Of a stretch of 64,000 nt of DNA, positions 37,209-49,294 are shown one piece after another. Source of the DNA: Ustilaginoidea virens (Eukaryota; Ascomycota; Sordariomycetes; Hypocreales; Clavicipitaceae); NCBI RefSeq assembly GCF_000687475.1, contig NC_057321.1, positions 2,914,001 to 2,978,000 of the forward strand, written 5' to 3'. How positions within the stretch are numbered: the stretch's first letter is position 1; each line of letters starts with the position of its first letter. A program made the translations under genes and the position numbers. The notes beneath the pieces are model-generated. The model ran no database searches. It had not been told where the DNA came from and worked only from the letters and a program-made list of their open reading frames with translations.

Positions 37209-38261
37209 CTTGGTATCCTGGGGTAATCACATCTTGGACTGGGATCTTGCGCATGATACGGCCTGAAGCTTCGCGCAGGGCCAAGTTGGAAAAACAGAAG
37301 AATGCAAAGTCACCCAGGAGGAAGACGACGCATCCGCCAGTACCTGGGTGGGCGATTTCATGCGCGCGCAATCTTTCAGCTACTGTCGACGCTCTGTTTG
37401 CTGCTCTGTGTTGCTCCGTTTCAGCGAGCGTTGTGGCCTCGATTACGCGCTAGTGACATCCTCATACATCAGGTGGAAAGCCTTCTATGTTAAGCGCTAT
37501 ATCGCCTCCCGACTTTCCTATATGGGTAACAATATCACGGCCTGTATCCCGTCATAATCATCATCGCATTCCGCGGCTACTATATGCCCCTCGCTGCTGC
37601 AAAAAAAGAAGATGGTAATGACGTGAGCAGTCCAATACACGGTGCCTGTCCACGATATCAGTTAGCATCTTGAAACTAGCGAACCGCATTTGTGACCGCC
37701 CGGTTGTAGCCGAAACGGCAAAAAATGAGGCAAACTATTATGAAGCGCCTTAGAACCTGACATAGAAGAGGCAAGATCCGGCCACTCCCTTTGATAAGAA
37801 GTAAAGCAACAGCTTGGGTATATAAACTCTCCAAGAGAATAGAGGAATACAGCGTATCCTTAATCCCTGGTTTGTAGTTTCGAATATAATGTTTCGCGTA
37901 GTAAAGAGAAATACAGCGCATTCTCCATACCTGTTTTGTAATTTCAGCACAAAAAAATAGAGCCATTCATTCTATACTTTGGTTTTCAGAATGCAGGGTT
38001 TTTCTATGTCTTTAGAGACATACTACCAGTTCTCAATAACTTTCCCCCGAATCTTAGAGTCCATGTTTGACGTTTAGGTGACATAGTCCCGTTATATGTC
38101 CCGTATAAGACGCTCGAGTTTCGCAACATTGCCTTCAATCTCAACGTCGGAGCAGCAAACTCCCAACTACATACACACGACCTCTTCCGTGGCCACCGCT
38201 CCAGAAGCCAAGCGCCAGTAGTGGTGCACCAGCCGGAATAAACGCTTCATTCGAACAAGCC
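37209..38261. other. Intergenic, no gene seen
   Basis: Several short open frames without domains. AT content rises from about 37.7 kb. Nothing could be supported. Confidence 0.4.
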
Positions 38262-38504
38262 CTATGGAGTGGGTGCTCCAGCGGCAATGTAGCAAGCGAG
38301 CGAGCACTTGCCGAAAGCCGCATTGCAGGCCAGCACCGATGCCGGAGCGGTGATGCCTGCCGTCGCTCCCCAGGTTGCGCCAGCTGCTGAATAACACGCC
38401 ATGACGACTGCCGCGCACCCAGCCTGACAGACACCATAAAGAGCTGGCCCGGCCACAACGCAAGGCACAAACACCGCGACTGTGGCGAAGGTCCTGATGC
38501 GCAT
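38262..38504 (-). CDS. Small cysteine-rich secreted protein, 80 aa
   Basis: Single exon. The N-terminus is a signal peptide (hydrophobic residues 6-17, likely cleavage after VVAG). The mature part is small, Ala/Gly-rich and has six Cys (26, 30, 37, 60, 67, 71), with the pattern VCQAGCAAVVMACYSAAGAT. This resembles the fungal proteins often labelled 'zygote-specific class V copy B'-like; the function is unknown. A TATA-like CTATTTATAC lies on the minus strand about 165 bp upstream (38665-38675). Small secreted Cys-rich proteins are frequent effector candidates, but nothing here proves such a role. Confidence 0.75.
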   Translation of the reverse strand: MRIRTFATVAVFVPCVVAGPALYGVCQAGCAAVVMACYSAAGATWGATAGITAPASVLACNAAFGKCSLACYIAAGAPTP

Positions 38505-40029
38505 GGTGTTATGGATGTCGGTATTGGTCGGTAGAAGAGATTGTAGACTGAACCGGGAAAGGCTTCAAAAGCTGAGTGCTGGGGTGAAAGGAAGATAGTC
38601 TGGCAGGCGGTCCAGAAATCTTTGGTTAATTGAGCGGTTTCGTAGAGGCTGCGTTTCAGCACTTGTATAAATAGCGATACAAGGCAACCGCAGGCCTCAG
38701 TTTTACTGGGGGAAGTGTTTTCCATCATCTTCGATCACGATGAACTGCGTCACGACCTGTGGCGTTCTGCGGCAAAGATGACAAATGCCGGCCTATACTT
38801 GGGCATGTCCTGAAACGATGATACACGTTGCCGCTTTTTATCATGTCAAGGTACTCCGTACTTGTTGCATTTTCTCATACCGCACTTGTCGCCTGATACA
38901 ACACGCGTGATGCGTTAGAACCTGATACTGTGAAAATACTTGAAAAGGAAAATCACTCGTCACGAAATTGTAGAAAGTCGCTTTATGTAGTGATTACATA
39001 GGGAGGTACAGGTTTAATTTTCAGCCTCGTCGCTGCTGCTACCATTTAGCAGGCGAGATCAACGCATCACCATACAATACGTGCAGTATTTAGGATCGAT
39101 AGCCAGCGTTAGTGAGCCATGCATCGTTGACGCTTATGACTATTTTATCAGGCTTGATAACACAACGCTTGGACCGTCATCCAGATAGGTGCGCCTGGCG
39201 CACCAGCGTACGATTCTCGATACATCAAATACGTGGGGATAACAGTTATTACTCTCATATCCTTGATGTCCAACGTTGATTTAAACGCTACTTTTAAGCT
39301 ATTGCGCTAGATGATTTGGCGCACTAGCGTACTGCCGTTGCGGGTTAAATCGGCGTATATTCTTAGCAATTTTTGCAGGGCATGTAAGCGGCCCCTGCTA
39401 GCGCAATGTATTGCGAGCAGGGTTTGTAGTATTATAGGACGCTTCTATTATATTCCATTTATTTATGCCGGGTGCGCCACTTTTGTGCGCCGGGCAGATC
39501 ACGGCCTTAAAATACCTGCTAATTACCTAGTGCAGCGGGGCAGGTGGGCCTGCTGCGCGGGATGCCGGCCGCTAAGCTTGTTCCGTGCTCCGTGCCAGAC
39601 CTAAGCAGGTCAATAGGTTCGCCTTCCACCGATGCCGCCAAAAGCAGCGATATCCCGCCTATTTCTGCGGGAACAACAGCACGAGCACCTCCCGGATTCC
39701 GTCCGCAAAAGCGTCTGGTGGGCGATGCCGAATGCCTGCGCAAAAGGGGTGCGTGCCACCAACCACATATTTGCAGGCCTGCGCCTCACCATTCCCGCTC
39801 GGCAACCTTGTAAATCACTCCGACGGACTTTCCACCATAATTGAAAGGCCAAAACATTCCGTATGTGCTATGTGCCAAGGCGGCGTCGCTCTTCAGAGGC
39901 GTAATGCATGCGTCAACAATGAATCTAGGCTGCCATCGCCGGTTTCCCGTCCCCCTTGTACGGGACTCCGCAGCAGAACAGTGCACCTTGCTTAAAATCG
40001 GGCATGATGCACAGGGGCGTTGCGTCGCC
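38505..40029. other. Intergenic with GGCGCACC inverted repeats
   Basis: At 39187-39203 a perfect palindrome (GGTGCGCC-T-GGCGCACC) occurs. Related GGCGCAC and GTGCGCC motifs follow at about 39318-39326 and 39472-39495. This may be an old DNA-transposon or MITE remnant. No gene is seen; open frames from 39519 on have no domain. Confidence 0.4.
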
Positions 40030-41975
40030 TCAATACCGCAGATACTCCCCCGGGATGCTCGGCCAGGCATCCACGCCGTCTAGGACCACCATCATCATCC
40101 CCCCCACCATGTGGTTGCTGATATGGCAGTGCAGCAGCCACGCCCCCGGGTGCGTGACGCGGTACCGTACCACGGTCCACTTGGCGGCATCCGTCACCGG
40201 CTCCGACACAAACGTATCTCTCCAAGGCGGATTCACCAAGTTGAACAGGTGCGGAGCCTCCCGCGCAGCATCCTCCACCGACCCCCACTTGAAGGGTCCC
40301 GTGCCCGAGCCAATCTTGAACATCTTGACGCCGTGCTTGTGGATTGGGTGCGGCGGCATGGGGTAGACAGCTGAAAAGAAGACCAGGTCAACCCACGTGC
40401 CGTTCCTGGTCTGGATAGTGACATCGTCGTGCTTGGCCATCGTCAAGCTGGGGTCAAACAATATGGGCGGGCTTTCGTGGTCCAGCGTGGTCGGCGTCAA
40501 GGCCGTGCTGTTCAATGCCCAGCGGTAACTCGCCCCGTTCAACCGCATGCTGAGGACGTGCAGCGCGTCGGCTTTCTGCGCAATCGGCTGAGGCGGATAC
40601 GGACGCGCAGTAGCTTCGTCGAAGAAGACGACGTCCTTGGATAGCGGGTTGCCGATAATGTCTATCCATTGCCTCGGCTTCCTGTGAGCAGCGGCCACTC
40701 CTGGCACGTGGAGAATGGCGTGTCCGACGATTGTCTGCGGCGCGCTGTTTGCGTGCAGACGGATGGGATACCTGCCGGGCCGTCTGGTCTGGACGAGCAC
40801 CGAGTATCGATCGCCGTTGGACAGCGCCAGGGCTTGCACTTTCTGCGGCTCAATGTACGATCCGTCCACTGCGTACACCCACATGTCGTGGTCGTCGATG
40901 GCAACGATGCCGCTGACGAAGTTGACTGCGCCGATGATGTCTATGGCTATCCATGGACCACGGGCCTTGATGACTTCAGTCGAGCCTCTTGTTTCTCGGC
41001 ATCCCTCGAATATGCCCTTTGGCATGGCGCTTTCGTTCAAATCCTTGGCGCTGTTGCCGAATGCAGCCATCACAATGGCGGGCAGACAGCTGCAAGGCAA
41101 CCAACACGATTAGTGTTTTGGACAATACGAGACAAAACGGCCAACAGGACTCGAGCTCTCTCACCCCTTGTCTGTCAGCTTCTCTCCCGGCACCAAAGCC
41201 AAGTCAGCCTCTTGCGCAGGTCCTAGATGAGACATCATCTCGCGTTCGGGTAGACATGTTACGCGGCCTTTGCCGTTGAAGAGCAATGAGTCGTAGCATG
41301 ATAGCTCGACACCTGCCTGGGGCGTAATGTTCCACTTCCTCTCCGACGTAATGTGCATGAAATCATACATCATCAAAGGCTGGACCCTTCTCTCAGCCTT
41401 TTCCATTACCTCGATGGAAGCCTCGTCCTTGCGTATCATAGAGAAGGGCTTGGGAGTCCCGGGACGGGCATGAATCACAATCGGGCCGTACAAGCCATCT
41501 TCAAGCTGGTCTTTGAAGTGCGAATGGTACCAATAGCTTCCGTACTGGGTCGCTTGGAATCTGTACACGAAGCGGCAACCCGGTTTGATGGCTCGCTGCG
41601 TGACGCCCGGCACCCCGTCGGACCAGGGCGTGCTCCCCATTTCAATGCCTTTGTCCACTGTGTCAGCATACAGAGTGCAGATGCGCCTTCAAGAGCAGCG
41701 TCAAGCTCCAACCTACCGTGGAAATGAACCGACGTTTCAAACGGCGAGTCATTGTGCACGTTTACAACGACCCAATCATCCTGTTCGACTGCAATGACTG
41801 GCCCGGGCGTCTGGTCGTTAACCAGGAGCATTTCTCTGGCGACTCCATCCGGTGCGTGAGGCTTCCATGAAATTATAAAGTTGAACGTCCTTGCGCTCTC
41901 TTGCGCGGCGACTCTCGGTAGCGCCAAGCTTCCCAGCGAAAACACAACAGCCGAGAGTAGAAAGGAGGCCACCAT
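40030..41975 (-). CDS. Secreted multicopper oxidase (laccase/ferroxidase type), three exons, 600 aa
   Basis: Exons are 41717-41975, 41165-41648 and 40030-41089. Introns are 68 bp (GTAGGT..AAAG, 41649-41716) and 75 bp (GTGAGA..GCAG, 41090-41164). The acceptor at 41649 was chosen because it restores HFHGIEMGSTPWSDGVPG. The signal peptide is about residues 1-24. All four copper motifs are present: H84-x-H86-G, H128-S-H130 (WYHSH), H495-P-I-H498-K-H500 and H568-C569-H570..H574 with axial Met579. Three cupredoxin domains are in the usual order. It oxidises phenols or metal ions with reduction of O2 to water, outside the cell or in the wall. It resembles ascomycete pigment-type oxidases; the substrate is not decidable. 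Confidence 0.92.
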
Positions 41976-44352
41976 TATGGACAGCGCTTAGGACGACGTC
42001 GAAACACGGATTCACCACGATGGTAAGTCCACGGACCCCGGTGGTCCTTTACGGATAGCCTGCGACAGCAGCATCCTTAGTCATGGAGAGAAAGGCCTCT
42101 CCTGAGATGCAGCCATGTTGCCGAGGAGGTTTGCGAAAGCAGACAGGGCATGTTCCTATTTTTGCATTGCAAAAGCGTCACTATTCGACGTATCGTATCC
42201 CGGTCGATGGCAAGGGTGGGGTGGTTAGCCGTGCCGATCAGCAAGTAATTGGCTGAAAGAGCCAGTCGCCTCATCCCTGCCATCCCAAATCTGAGTCGGT
42301 TTCATTTCAGGAGCTTTGCCGCAAATACAATGTATAGTGGAGGGGAAATGAAGTGGGCGGACTATAAATGGCCGGGGTGGGCGCTGAATCCTGATGGCAA
42401 AGTTTATTGACGGCTTCATCCCGAACATGATGGATGGGAACGAGACCTCGGCGCACCGTGTGTTCAATGATAGATGACATCTTCAGCATGATCACAAAGA
42501 CTCTCGGGTACCTTTGAAACACCAATGACACCTTGGGGACCATGGAAAGGCGGCATGGTTTGCTCTGCCCCCGTATCTGCATCCCAGCTTCGTCAGCCTT
42601 CCAACGAGAGGCTCGGCCAGCCATGGTAGTAGTCGTCGGAATGCGACGGGTGCGCTGCAGATGTTGGTCGTACGCGGCTTCGTCCAGCGCTTGACTGACC
42701 CTGTGGGCTGATGATTGCACAACAAGCTCTTGGTTATCTTGTTACACGCCAGCGACTTGCGTCACGCGTTCCCGGAATCAGCCGACGAGGGCATCGGAGA
42801 GGATTTTGATCCTCACGGCCATGGTTCGTCACGCCGGTCACGAGCAGCGTCTTTGACAGGTCCATCAACACGCGCGGTGAACAGATTGGCGGCGCCTGTT
42901 TGGGTCATGTGAGACGACAACTAGGATGGCGCCAACTCGAGGACGGTGAGCAGTCTGAACTGCTTGCGTTGTCGTGCAACGTCGTCGTTGGTCCTCACAA
43001 TGTGACCGTCGACATGTCGTCAGCTGAAAAACGTGCCGTCAGCTACAGACACAATATGACGGCAGCCGTAGTGGTGTACTTGCTGTCTTGATTGAACTAG
43101 CTGGTCTTGGAACTCGATGCCATACTGGCCCATGTACGACAGACGTGTGTTGGCGGCCCGCGCGAATCTAGCCACCAACAAGATGCCGGGCCGCTTGGTC
43201 CAAGCCTCCCCTCAATCAAATGCCCTTGGCCGTGCAGGAACCAGCAATGGAATGCAGGACCCATTACCTGGCTGTCGTCAAACTAGGTCCTTTCCCTGAG
43301 GGCTTGAACAACTTGAATGCTCAAAGAAAACGTTGGTTTTTGGTTGGCTTTTGCACATATCAGGTGGCTTTCACCTGCAAAAAGGCTCGGCAAGTCTGAA
43401 ACCTACATTTTAAAGCACGTTTCGTGGGCTATTTTCTCACAACATAATATCGAAGCAAGTCTCGTGCCTTGAAGGATCGTCGGCCCGAGAAGCTCGCCAT
43501 TTCCCTGGCCCAGGGCCCTGATTGCAACGCAATATGGGCGTCCAATTGACGCAGACAGGCGCAAATACCTCGCAGAAGTGAAAAGGGAAACAAGCCGGGT
43601 GTGTTGCTTTGCGCCAAACCTTGTCCTGGTCTTCAATAGAATCGCTCTTCTAGTCCCGGCTCTAGATCTGCATCGCGGGAGCTCCAATCAGTTCAGCTCG
43701 AAACTGATAAAGACGCGGCCAAAGTCGCCGCAGGTGATGGAACTGTCTTTGCCGCAAACGTTTCTTGCCCAACATACGCTGGCGAACCAAAGAGAGGAAA
43801 CATGGAAATTCGGGGCCTTTCGTGTCGTCTTGTTGTCGGGCTGGCTGCCTTTTCGCTGGCCGTAGCAAGCGACCGCTTCGATGAGTAGCCGGCCCATGCT
43901 GCTTTCTCTGGCACAAAACTCCCAAGCGGTCAGTCAATGCAAGGAGGGAGGCTCAGGGCTTGTTTCCGACGAGCGGCAGATTCGTCATGCATCAAAAGCC
44001 TCTGTGGTAATCAGGCGGTGCATCCGACGAGGAAATAGACGAGTCAAACGCACCAGACCCAAGCATGACGGACTTGGCCACAGAACATTTTATGTAACAA
44101 AGCTCGACCATTCTACACAGCAGACTTGGTAGTTGCTCGGTACCCGTGCCAGCGCGTGCAGTTCCACGCGCAGGCCCAGACCTGCCTGACTCTGCCCCCC
44201 CCGCCTGCTGCCTTCCCAAATCGCCAAAGGCACCGACTCGCGTTTCCGCTGCATTTTCATTACCTTGCTACATGGCCAAGAGGAAGACAGTTCATTTGCA
44301 GTCGACGCCTACATATGCTCTCCATCGTTATTATGCTTGCCCCATCATCCAG
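41976..44352. other. Intergenic, no gene supported
   Basis: 2.4 kb of normal composition. It includes the upstream region of the oxidase and the downstream region of the phosphatase. A plus-strand ACTATAAATGG at 42360-42370 looks like a TATA box but no coding frame with a known domain follows. Confidence 0.4.
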
Positions 44353-44994
44353 TCAATCGTCCAAGCCGGGGCAATCCTCAGAAACAATGTCGGAAATCCT
44401 GCTGTACGGGTGAGGATCGATCCAGATCTCGTCAAACCGATCGCTCGGGTAACTGGGCGCATTCTCATCCCCAAGCTTCTCCGCCAGTTCCGTGAGCATC
44501 TTGTGCTCCCAGCTGCAGAAGTCAGTATCATGCCGCAGGAAACGCATAGAAAAGCCCACGCCCGCGACTCACCAAATAAGTATATTCCCAGGCCCGTCGT
44601 ACTTCCTAACCGCCTTCCTGACGCACTTGGCATCGTCCCGATCGCACGAAACATCCACCGTCAGCCCGAGATCGTCGGCCAGCGGCTTGACAGTATCGTA
44701 CGGGCGCTTTCGCTTGCCACCTGCACAAAAGACGTCGAGTGTTGGCAAACCTACGCGGCAAGACGAAGGGCATCAGGTCATCTTACTTGGCTTGTAGGCC
44801 TGGGCCATGATTTTCCCAATGTTGTAGCTGGTGCCGGCCGCAAAGACGTTTCGGAGGCACTGCGCGCGCTGTTTCCCCTGCGCACTCAGTCCGTTCTCGT
44901 CGCCGCTGGGCTTTTCGCCGTGGCGGATGAAGAAGACGATTGGTTTGGCGGCAGCGAGGCCTGCCACCAGCGTCATCAGGCATGCAAGCTTCAT
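44353..44994 (-). CDS. Secreted histidine phosphatase superfamily protein, three exons, 171 aa
   Basis: Exons are 44787-44994, 44573-44720 and 44353-44512. Introns are 66 bp (GTAAGA..GCAG) and 60 bp (GTGAGT, branch CTGAC, GCAG). The N-terminus MKLACLMTLVAGLAAA is a signal peptide. The catalytic R24-H25-G26-E27 motif follows at once (FFIRHGEKP). After splicing, ILICWEHKML supplies the second His (H122). The protein is short for the phosphoglycerate-mutase-like branch but matches small fungal members. It should hydrolyse phosphomonoesters through a phospho-His; the substrate is unknown. A 301-codon frame on the opposite strand is a shadow. Confidence 0.88.
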
Positions 44995-45308
44995 GGCGGA
45001 TGTCCCCCGACTAGCAGAGGCGAAAAAAAAAACAAAAGGAAAACGGGCTGATGGTTGGCGGACGGAGGAGAAGCATCAAGTCGGAATTATAGGCATCTTG
45101 TTCTTGGCCTGGGGTGGCAACAGATGTTGCATCATCTCGAATCACGACGTTTGATGTTTTGAAACCTGCTTAGTGCCTCGGTGCTCCATGGAGCTGAGAG
45201 CTAATAGTCGCGTGCCACCGCCGACGCCGATGAGGTGCCGTAAGGGGCCATTCACAGCTCTCGGCGCATCCACATGAGCAAACTCTAGCACCCACCCTTG
45301 CTAACAGC

Positions 45309-45362
45309 TGGCCTGGGGCCGGCTGGGGGCCGGCTGGGGGCTGGCTGGGGGCTGGCTGGGGG
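45309..45362 (+). repeat. G-rich minisatellite
   Basis: Four to five units of GGCTGGGGGC (period about 11-12), each with a G-run of five. It could form a G-quadruplex on the plus strand. Confidence 0.85.
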
Positions 45363-46241
45363 CCTTCAATCATTATAAATCACGAGCAACCCTTGAGGCA
45401 CCAGTGAGCAGATTGACGCATGGCTTTCGGGCAGCCCGCCATTCCTGGACGTGGCCAGCGCTGAGCAGCACCACTACAGCCAGCCACCAACCTGAGAGAT
45501 TTAGCCGCCCGGAGCGAGATAATGCCTGGCACGACCCTGGCGTCAATCAGGTGGGCAAACAAGGCTGCATCGGTGCATGTGCACAAGAGAGCCCCCTACC
45601 CACACCACCCACCCACGGCCTGCTGCTCATGCCACTTCATCCCGACCATGCCCTCACCTCCTCTCTCAGCTTATGCTATCCTCCATTTACGCGTCAACAA
45701 GGCTGGGCCTTTTCCAAACGAACCAGTCACCAACCCACCACCTCCGGTTTTTTGCTTCTTCTTGACCTGAACGTCTCTCATCCCCGTTGCCTTGCACTCT
45801 TCAAATCGTCACCAAGTCTCCGTACAACAACCTCTGCATAACTACTCGGTACATACTCTGTCTTCGACACCCATCTTGACCCTTGCATGGCGCAGAAACA
45901 AAATCCTGGCAAAGGCACCAAAATGCATCCTGACCCCCGCAATCAACGTGGTTCGCTTCATCCATCTCTTCACAGTACCCTTGTCTGCGGCACCCTGGAT
46001 TCCGGGAGGTCCGGAAATCGATCCATCGGTGCCGTCCCGCTGCAGGCCATCATTTGTCAACGCCGCTATGTGGCTTACCAAAAAATCTACTGACAGCAAG
46101 TACGCGGTGGTCTCTGACTATCCCCTTGTTAATCTATCTCCATGACGGGCAAGTAGGCAGCGTGGTTGCAGACATCTCATTCATACAAGAGCCGCGTTTG
46201 CGAGTACGGAGTAGCCGGTAGATGCCTCGGCTCCTGCAACT

Positions 46242-46336
46242 ATCTACGTGTTTCTACTTGCAAGCCAGAGAACAATCGGTCGGAATGATGGAATCTACGT
46301 ATTTCTACTTGAAAGCTGGGAACAATCAATCGGAAT
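46242..46336 (+). repeat. Direct duplication, period 51 bp
   Basis: ATCTACGTGTTTCTACTTG..CAATCGGTCGGAAT (46242-46286) recurs at 46293-46336 with six or so changes. Confidence 0.85.
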
Positions 46337-46549
46337 TACGAAACCCCAGGGCTACAAGACCCCCCTGGTCCACGGGGCATATACCATCTTGTGGGCAGCA
46401 ACAACGACGCGGCCACGACGTCATCAATCTCATCAAAGAGAGAACGAAAATCCTTTGCTCACACACGGCCAGCTTCGTGAAAACGCCAATCGCCCGGACA
46501 CCCGCCCCGAAGTTTTTCACCCACACCTCGCCGCATCCTCTCGGCCCAC

Positions 46550-47089
46550 CTAAACAGCCGCCTCGACAGCATCAGCCTCGACGCCGTCAAACTCAATTTC
46601 GAGCACGCTGCCTTCCCTCATGAACCCCAACTCTTCCCGCTTCCCCAGCCCGCGCACAAAAGCCACGTAAATGTCCGCAATCCTGCGGCACTCGACGCCC
46701 CTGTGGAACCGGATCCCCCGGAACCGCGAGCAGTAATTGTACAGATCCCGCTTGAAGTTATCGTCGATTTTCTTCTTCGCTTCCGAGGTGAACCGCCCCT
46801 GGGCCTTGGTGTTGCGGTACCCAAAGTCGTGCCTGTGGCAGCTGGGCGTGAAGTTGAAGCCAACAGGCTTGTCGAGAGCCCAGGAGCAGTTATCAGACGT
46901 CCAGTTGCAGTCCGAAGGGTCTGCCGAGTCGCGGGCCGCTTCGAAAACATCGATGGGGACGCCGAAGACGAGGTTTTCAGACACGGCGGGGGGGCAGTTT
47001 GTTTCCATGGATTCCAGGTGCCCTGGAGCGCCCGGTAGGGCAAATGCAATGGCTGGTAGGAGGGCTGCCGCGGTGACAAAGGTCTTCAT
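46550..47089 (-). CDS. Secreted fungal/prokaryotic-type phospholipase A2, 179 aa
   Basis: Single exon. The N-terminus MKTFVTAAALLPAIAFALPG is a signal peptide. The core matches the group XIV (prokaryotic/fungal type) phospholipase A2 family: the catalytic pair H87-D88 in SCHRHDFGYRN, a conserved DNFKRDLYNYC helix and four Cys for two disulphides (C61, C68, C84, C119 region). It hydrolyses the sn-2 ester of phospholipids with Ca2+, outside the cell. A TATATAAA lies on the minus strand at 47207-47214, about 120 bp upstream of the start. Length is usual for the family. Confidence 0.9.
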   Translation of the reverse strand: MKTFVTAAALLPAIAFALPGAPGHLESMETNCPPAVSENLVFGVPIDVFEAARDSADPSDCNWTSDNCSWALDKPVGFNFTPSCHRHDFGYRNTKAQGRFTSEAKKKIDDNFKRDLYNYCSRFRGIRFHRGVECRRIADIYVAFVRGLGKREELGFMREGSVLEIEFDGVEADAVEAAV

Positions 47090-47206
47090 GATGAAAGGGG
47101 TGCGGGTTGCAGCGCGAATGTTCAGCGGTAAGTTGAGGCAGGAGATGGATCTTCAAGTGTGAAGCGAGGATGGCGAGATGCGGTTCCTCAACGCGGGCAA
47201 ACAATC

Positions 47207-47214
47207 TTTATATA
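47207..47214 (-). promoter_or_regulatory. TATA box of the phospholipase gene
   Basis: TATATAAA in CGGGTATATAAAGATTG (minus), placed about 120 bp before the ATG. The position is usual for a fungal core promoter. Confidence 0.55.
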
Positions 47215-49059
47215 CCCGTGCCAGGGCGCTAGCCATCGAGTTGAATGCTCCTGTTGCGCACCGGGAGCCAGATCTTGTCCACATCAGCCGTCAGGGCCGA
47301 TGCAAGCAAGCGTCTCGCCGTCAAGGCGGGGGAGCCGCGCCATCTCGAAATAGCATCGAAGGGCGCCCAAGTTCCTTACGCCCCTTTAGCCCCCTTGCCA
47401 CAGAGGCTTCTTGTCCCAAAGCTTATTCCCCTCTGATCGAGCATTTGAAGAGGGGTGCTGTTCATGAGCAGAAACAACAAAGCTCGCTTGGCTTTCAACT
47501 CCAAGCCACCGTCGCCAACCGGCGCGTCTTGCTGGCTTGGATACGTCTGTAGTCGATTGCTAGTTCCGATTGCTAGTTCCCTCCCATCCCGGATCCCCAC
47601 TCCAAGCTTGCTTAGAAGCAACACCCGGCCTCGACCGGGCGAGTGTTGGCAAAGTCAAAATCAGCTGTAGCAGATGTGCATTTTCCCGCCGGCTACGAGT
47701 GACGCTTGTTCGCAAGTTGAGACGGCGGACGGCAAGAACGCTGGAACATGACCGATTTACATAGGCAAGGAATGGGTTGACCGATTGGCGGATGGTACGA
47801 GAACTCGTCTTGGAGCATCGACATAGCACCAATCCGGTATTGCCAGTCGTCAGTGACTAGGACAAGTCAAGACATCATAGAAAGTCGCAGAGTGGAGATG
47901 TGGAAGCCCGCACGCCGGCGGTGTCGTATTCTGCTGCCGCTCTAGCTTGGCGCGAGCCGATATTCCTAGTGATCCATGCCGCGTTTGTCGGGCCATTCGG
48001 TCAGTACCAAGGTAGTCGATGAGGCATGGATTTGCTGAAGTAACTGTGGCCGGCAAGACTAAACGCCATCTCTTGCCCATCTTGAGTCCCGATTCGGCGA
48101 ACTATGCTGCTCAAGCAGACAATCCATGGACCGTGGCCACAAGTCGGTTCGTCGTTGGGAAGTATGAGCTTTGTTGTAGCTGTTAGTTTTGTCTCGGAGC
48201 CAAAAGCAGACCTATTGACAGAAGCAATTCGGAGGACGCTGCAAGCTCTTGCTGTGTTCTTCTGTACCCAGGAATTAGACACGCAATGCGAGCACACAGC
48301 CGCATAGCACCACAGCTCGGGCAGAGCTCGCAACTCATCACCAATGGCCGCAATGGCAACAGCCTCACTGTTCCGATTCATCATGTTGGCCGATGCAAGC
48401 CTTGGTTATGTCTAGTATTGCAGTTGTTTCCGGGACCGGCTTCGACAAACGAAGGGACCCATCCGAGATGGATCGCTTCGCGCTGGCCATGGTGCAGAAT
48501 AGCAACGCGCTGCTGTTCTTGGCAGACCATATAACGCAATTGCCCTGTTGCGATGGATACTTGAAGGCAATGTGGGAGGCAGCTAAATAGAGTTTGCCGC
48601 ATCCCCTTTCCGCCTCTGCAATTATCGTTTAGCCTCATCGAATGTCTCCAGACTTGGAATGCAGAATAATCATCCAGTTTGTGAGATCTTTTGCTAGTCA
48701 GTAAACCTTCTCAGGTGCGCCCAACACAAGGCATGGGAATGCAGACTGGTACCTATAATATGCGTCACATTCTTACTGGCACCAGTTGGTTGTAGCCCAA
48801 GAGATGGGCGAAGACCGGGAGCCTTCCCTACTGATACCTGCTCTCATGGCTGCTCAAGCTATGATCAGGCCTGCATGAAAGCGAGTGTCTCGGAACAAGT
48901 AGGCCGCCACCTCTTTTCAGGATTGAGCTCGTCTTTCGAGGTCCTAATCTTCCCACGTTGAACCTCGAAACATGCCCCTTCCGACTTCCCGCTCCACCAC
49001 GTCGCACTCGTCGAACCACCGCTGGGACCTGTACCAATCCAGTTGTCGTGTCCGGTGTT

Positions 49060-49106
<47 letters not shown>

Positions 49107-49294
49107 CTCAGAAGTCGCAGAGCCGCTATTGATTTCACCCAAGTTTTCGCAGTCGCTGGCCGGTTTAATCGCACCATTTTCAGCACCCCTTGTGGCGGGC
49201 ACGTTTCACACGAAAGTCATCACGTAGTCTTCTATTCCCGCGCCTATGATATGTACACGTTTCCCAAGCCGACCACTCGTGTTGTCTCGAATCG
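47215..49294. other. Intergenic, no gene supported
   Basis: Open frames such as 48001-48384 (minus, 127 codons) and 48393-48590 (plus, ending EAAK-stop) have no recognisable domain. A 45-base T-run lies at 49062-49106. Confidence 0.4.
49062..49106. repeat. Poly-T tract (45 T)
   Basis: Uninterrupted run of T. It may be a retroposed poly-A tail in inverse orientation or a slippage tract. Its length is prone to assembly error. Confidence 0.9.

Larger units (their letters stand above)
44995..46549. other. Intergenic with G-rich minisatellite and a duplication
   Basis: It holds a G-rich minisatellite (45309-45362), a pyrimidine-rich promoter-like tract (about 45580-45870) and a 51-bp-period duplication (46242-46336). 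A 68-codon plus-strand frame at 45887-46093 follows the pyrimidine tract but has no known domain, so no gene is called. Confidence 0.45.

Noticed and set aside
41658..41716. Alternative first intron of the multicopper oxidase ending at CACAG
   Set aside because: It keeps the frame but gives HFHV instead of the invariant HxHG copper motif; the acceptor at 41649 restores HFHG.
44146..45051. 301-codon open frame on the plus strand
   Set aside because: Antisense to the histidine phosphatase gene, whose exons, splice sites and catalytic motifs are clear.
45887..46093. 68-codon plus-strand gene after a pyrimidine-rich tract
   Set aside because: Promoter-like context only; no domain, no conserved motif, and the frame overlaps other equally long frames.
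46618..47079. 153-codon second frame on the minus strand
   Set aside because: Out-of-frame shadow of the phospholipase A2 gene.
48393..48590. 65-codon plus-strand frame ending EAAK
   Set aside because: Looks coding by eye in its last half, but no homology, start context or upstream exon could be supported.
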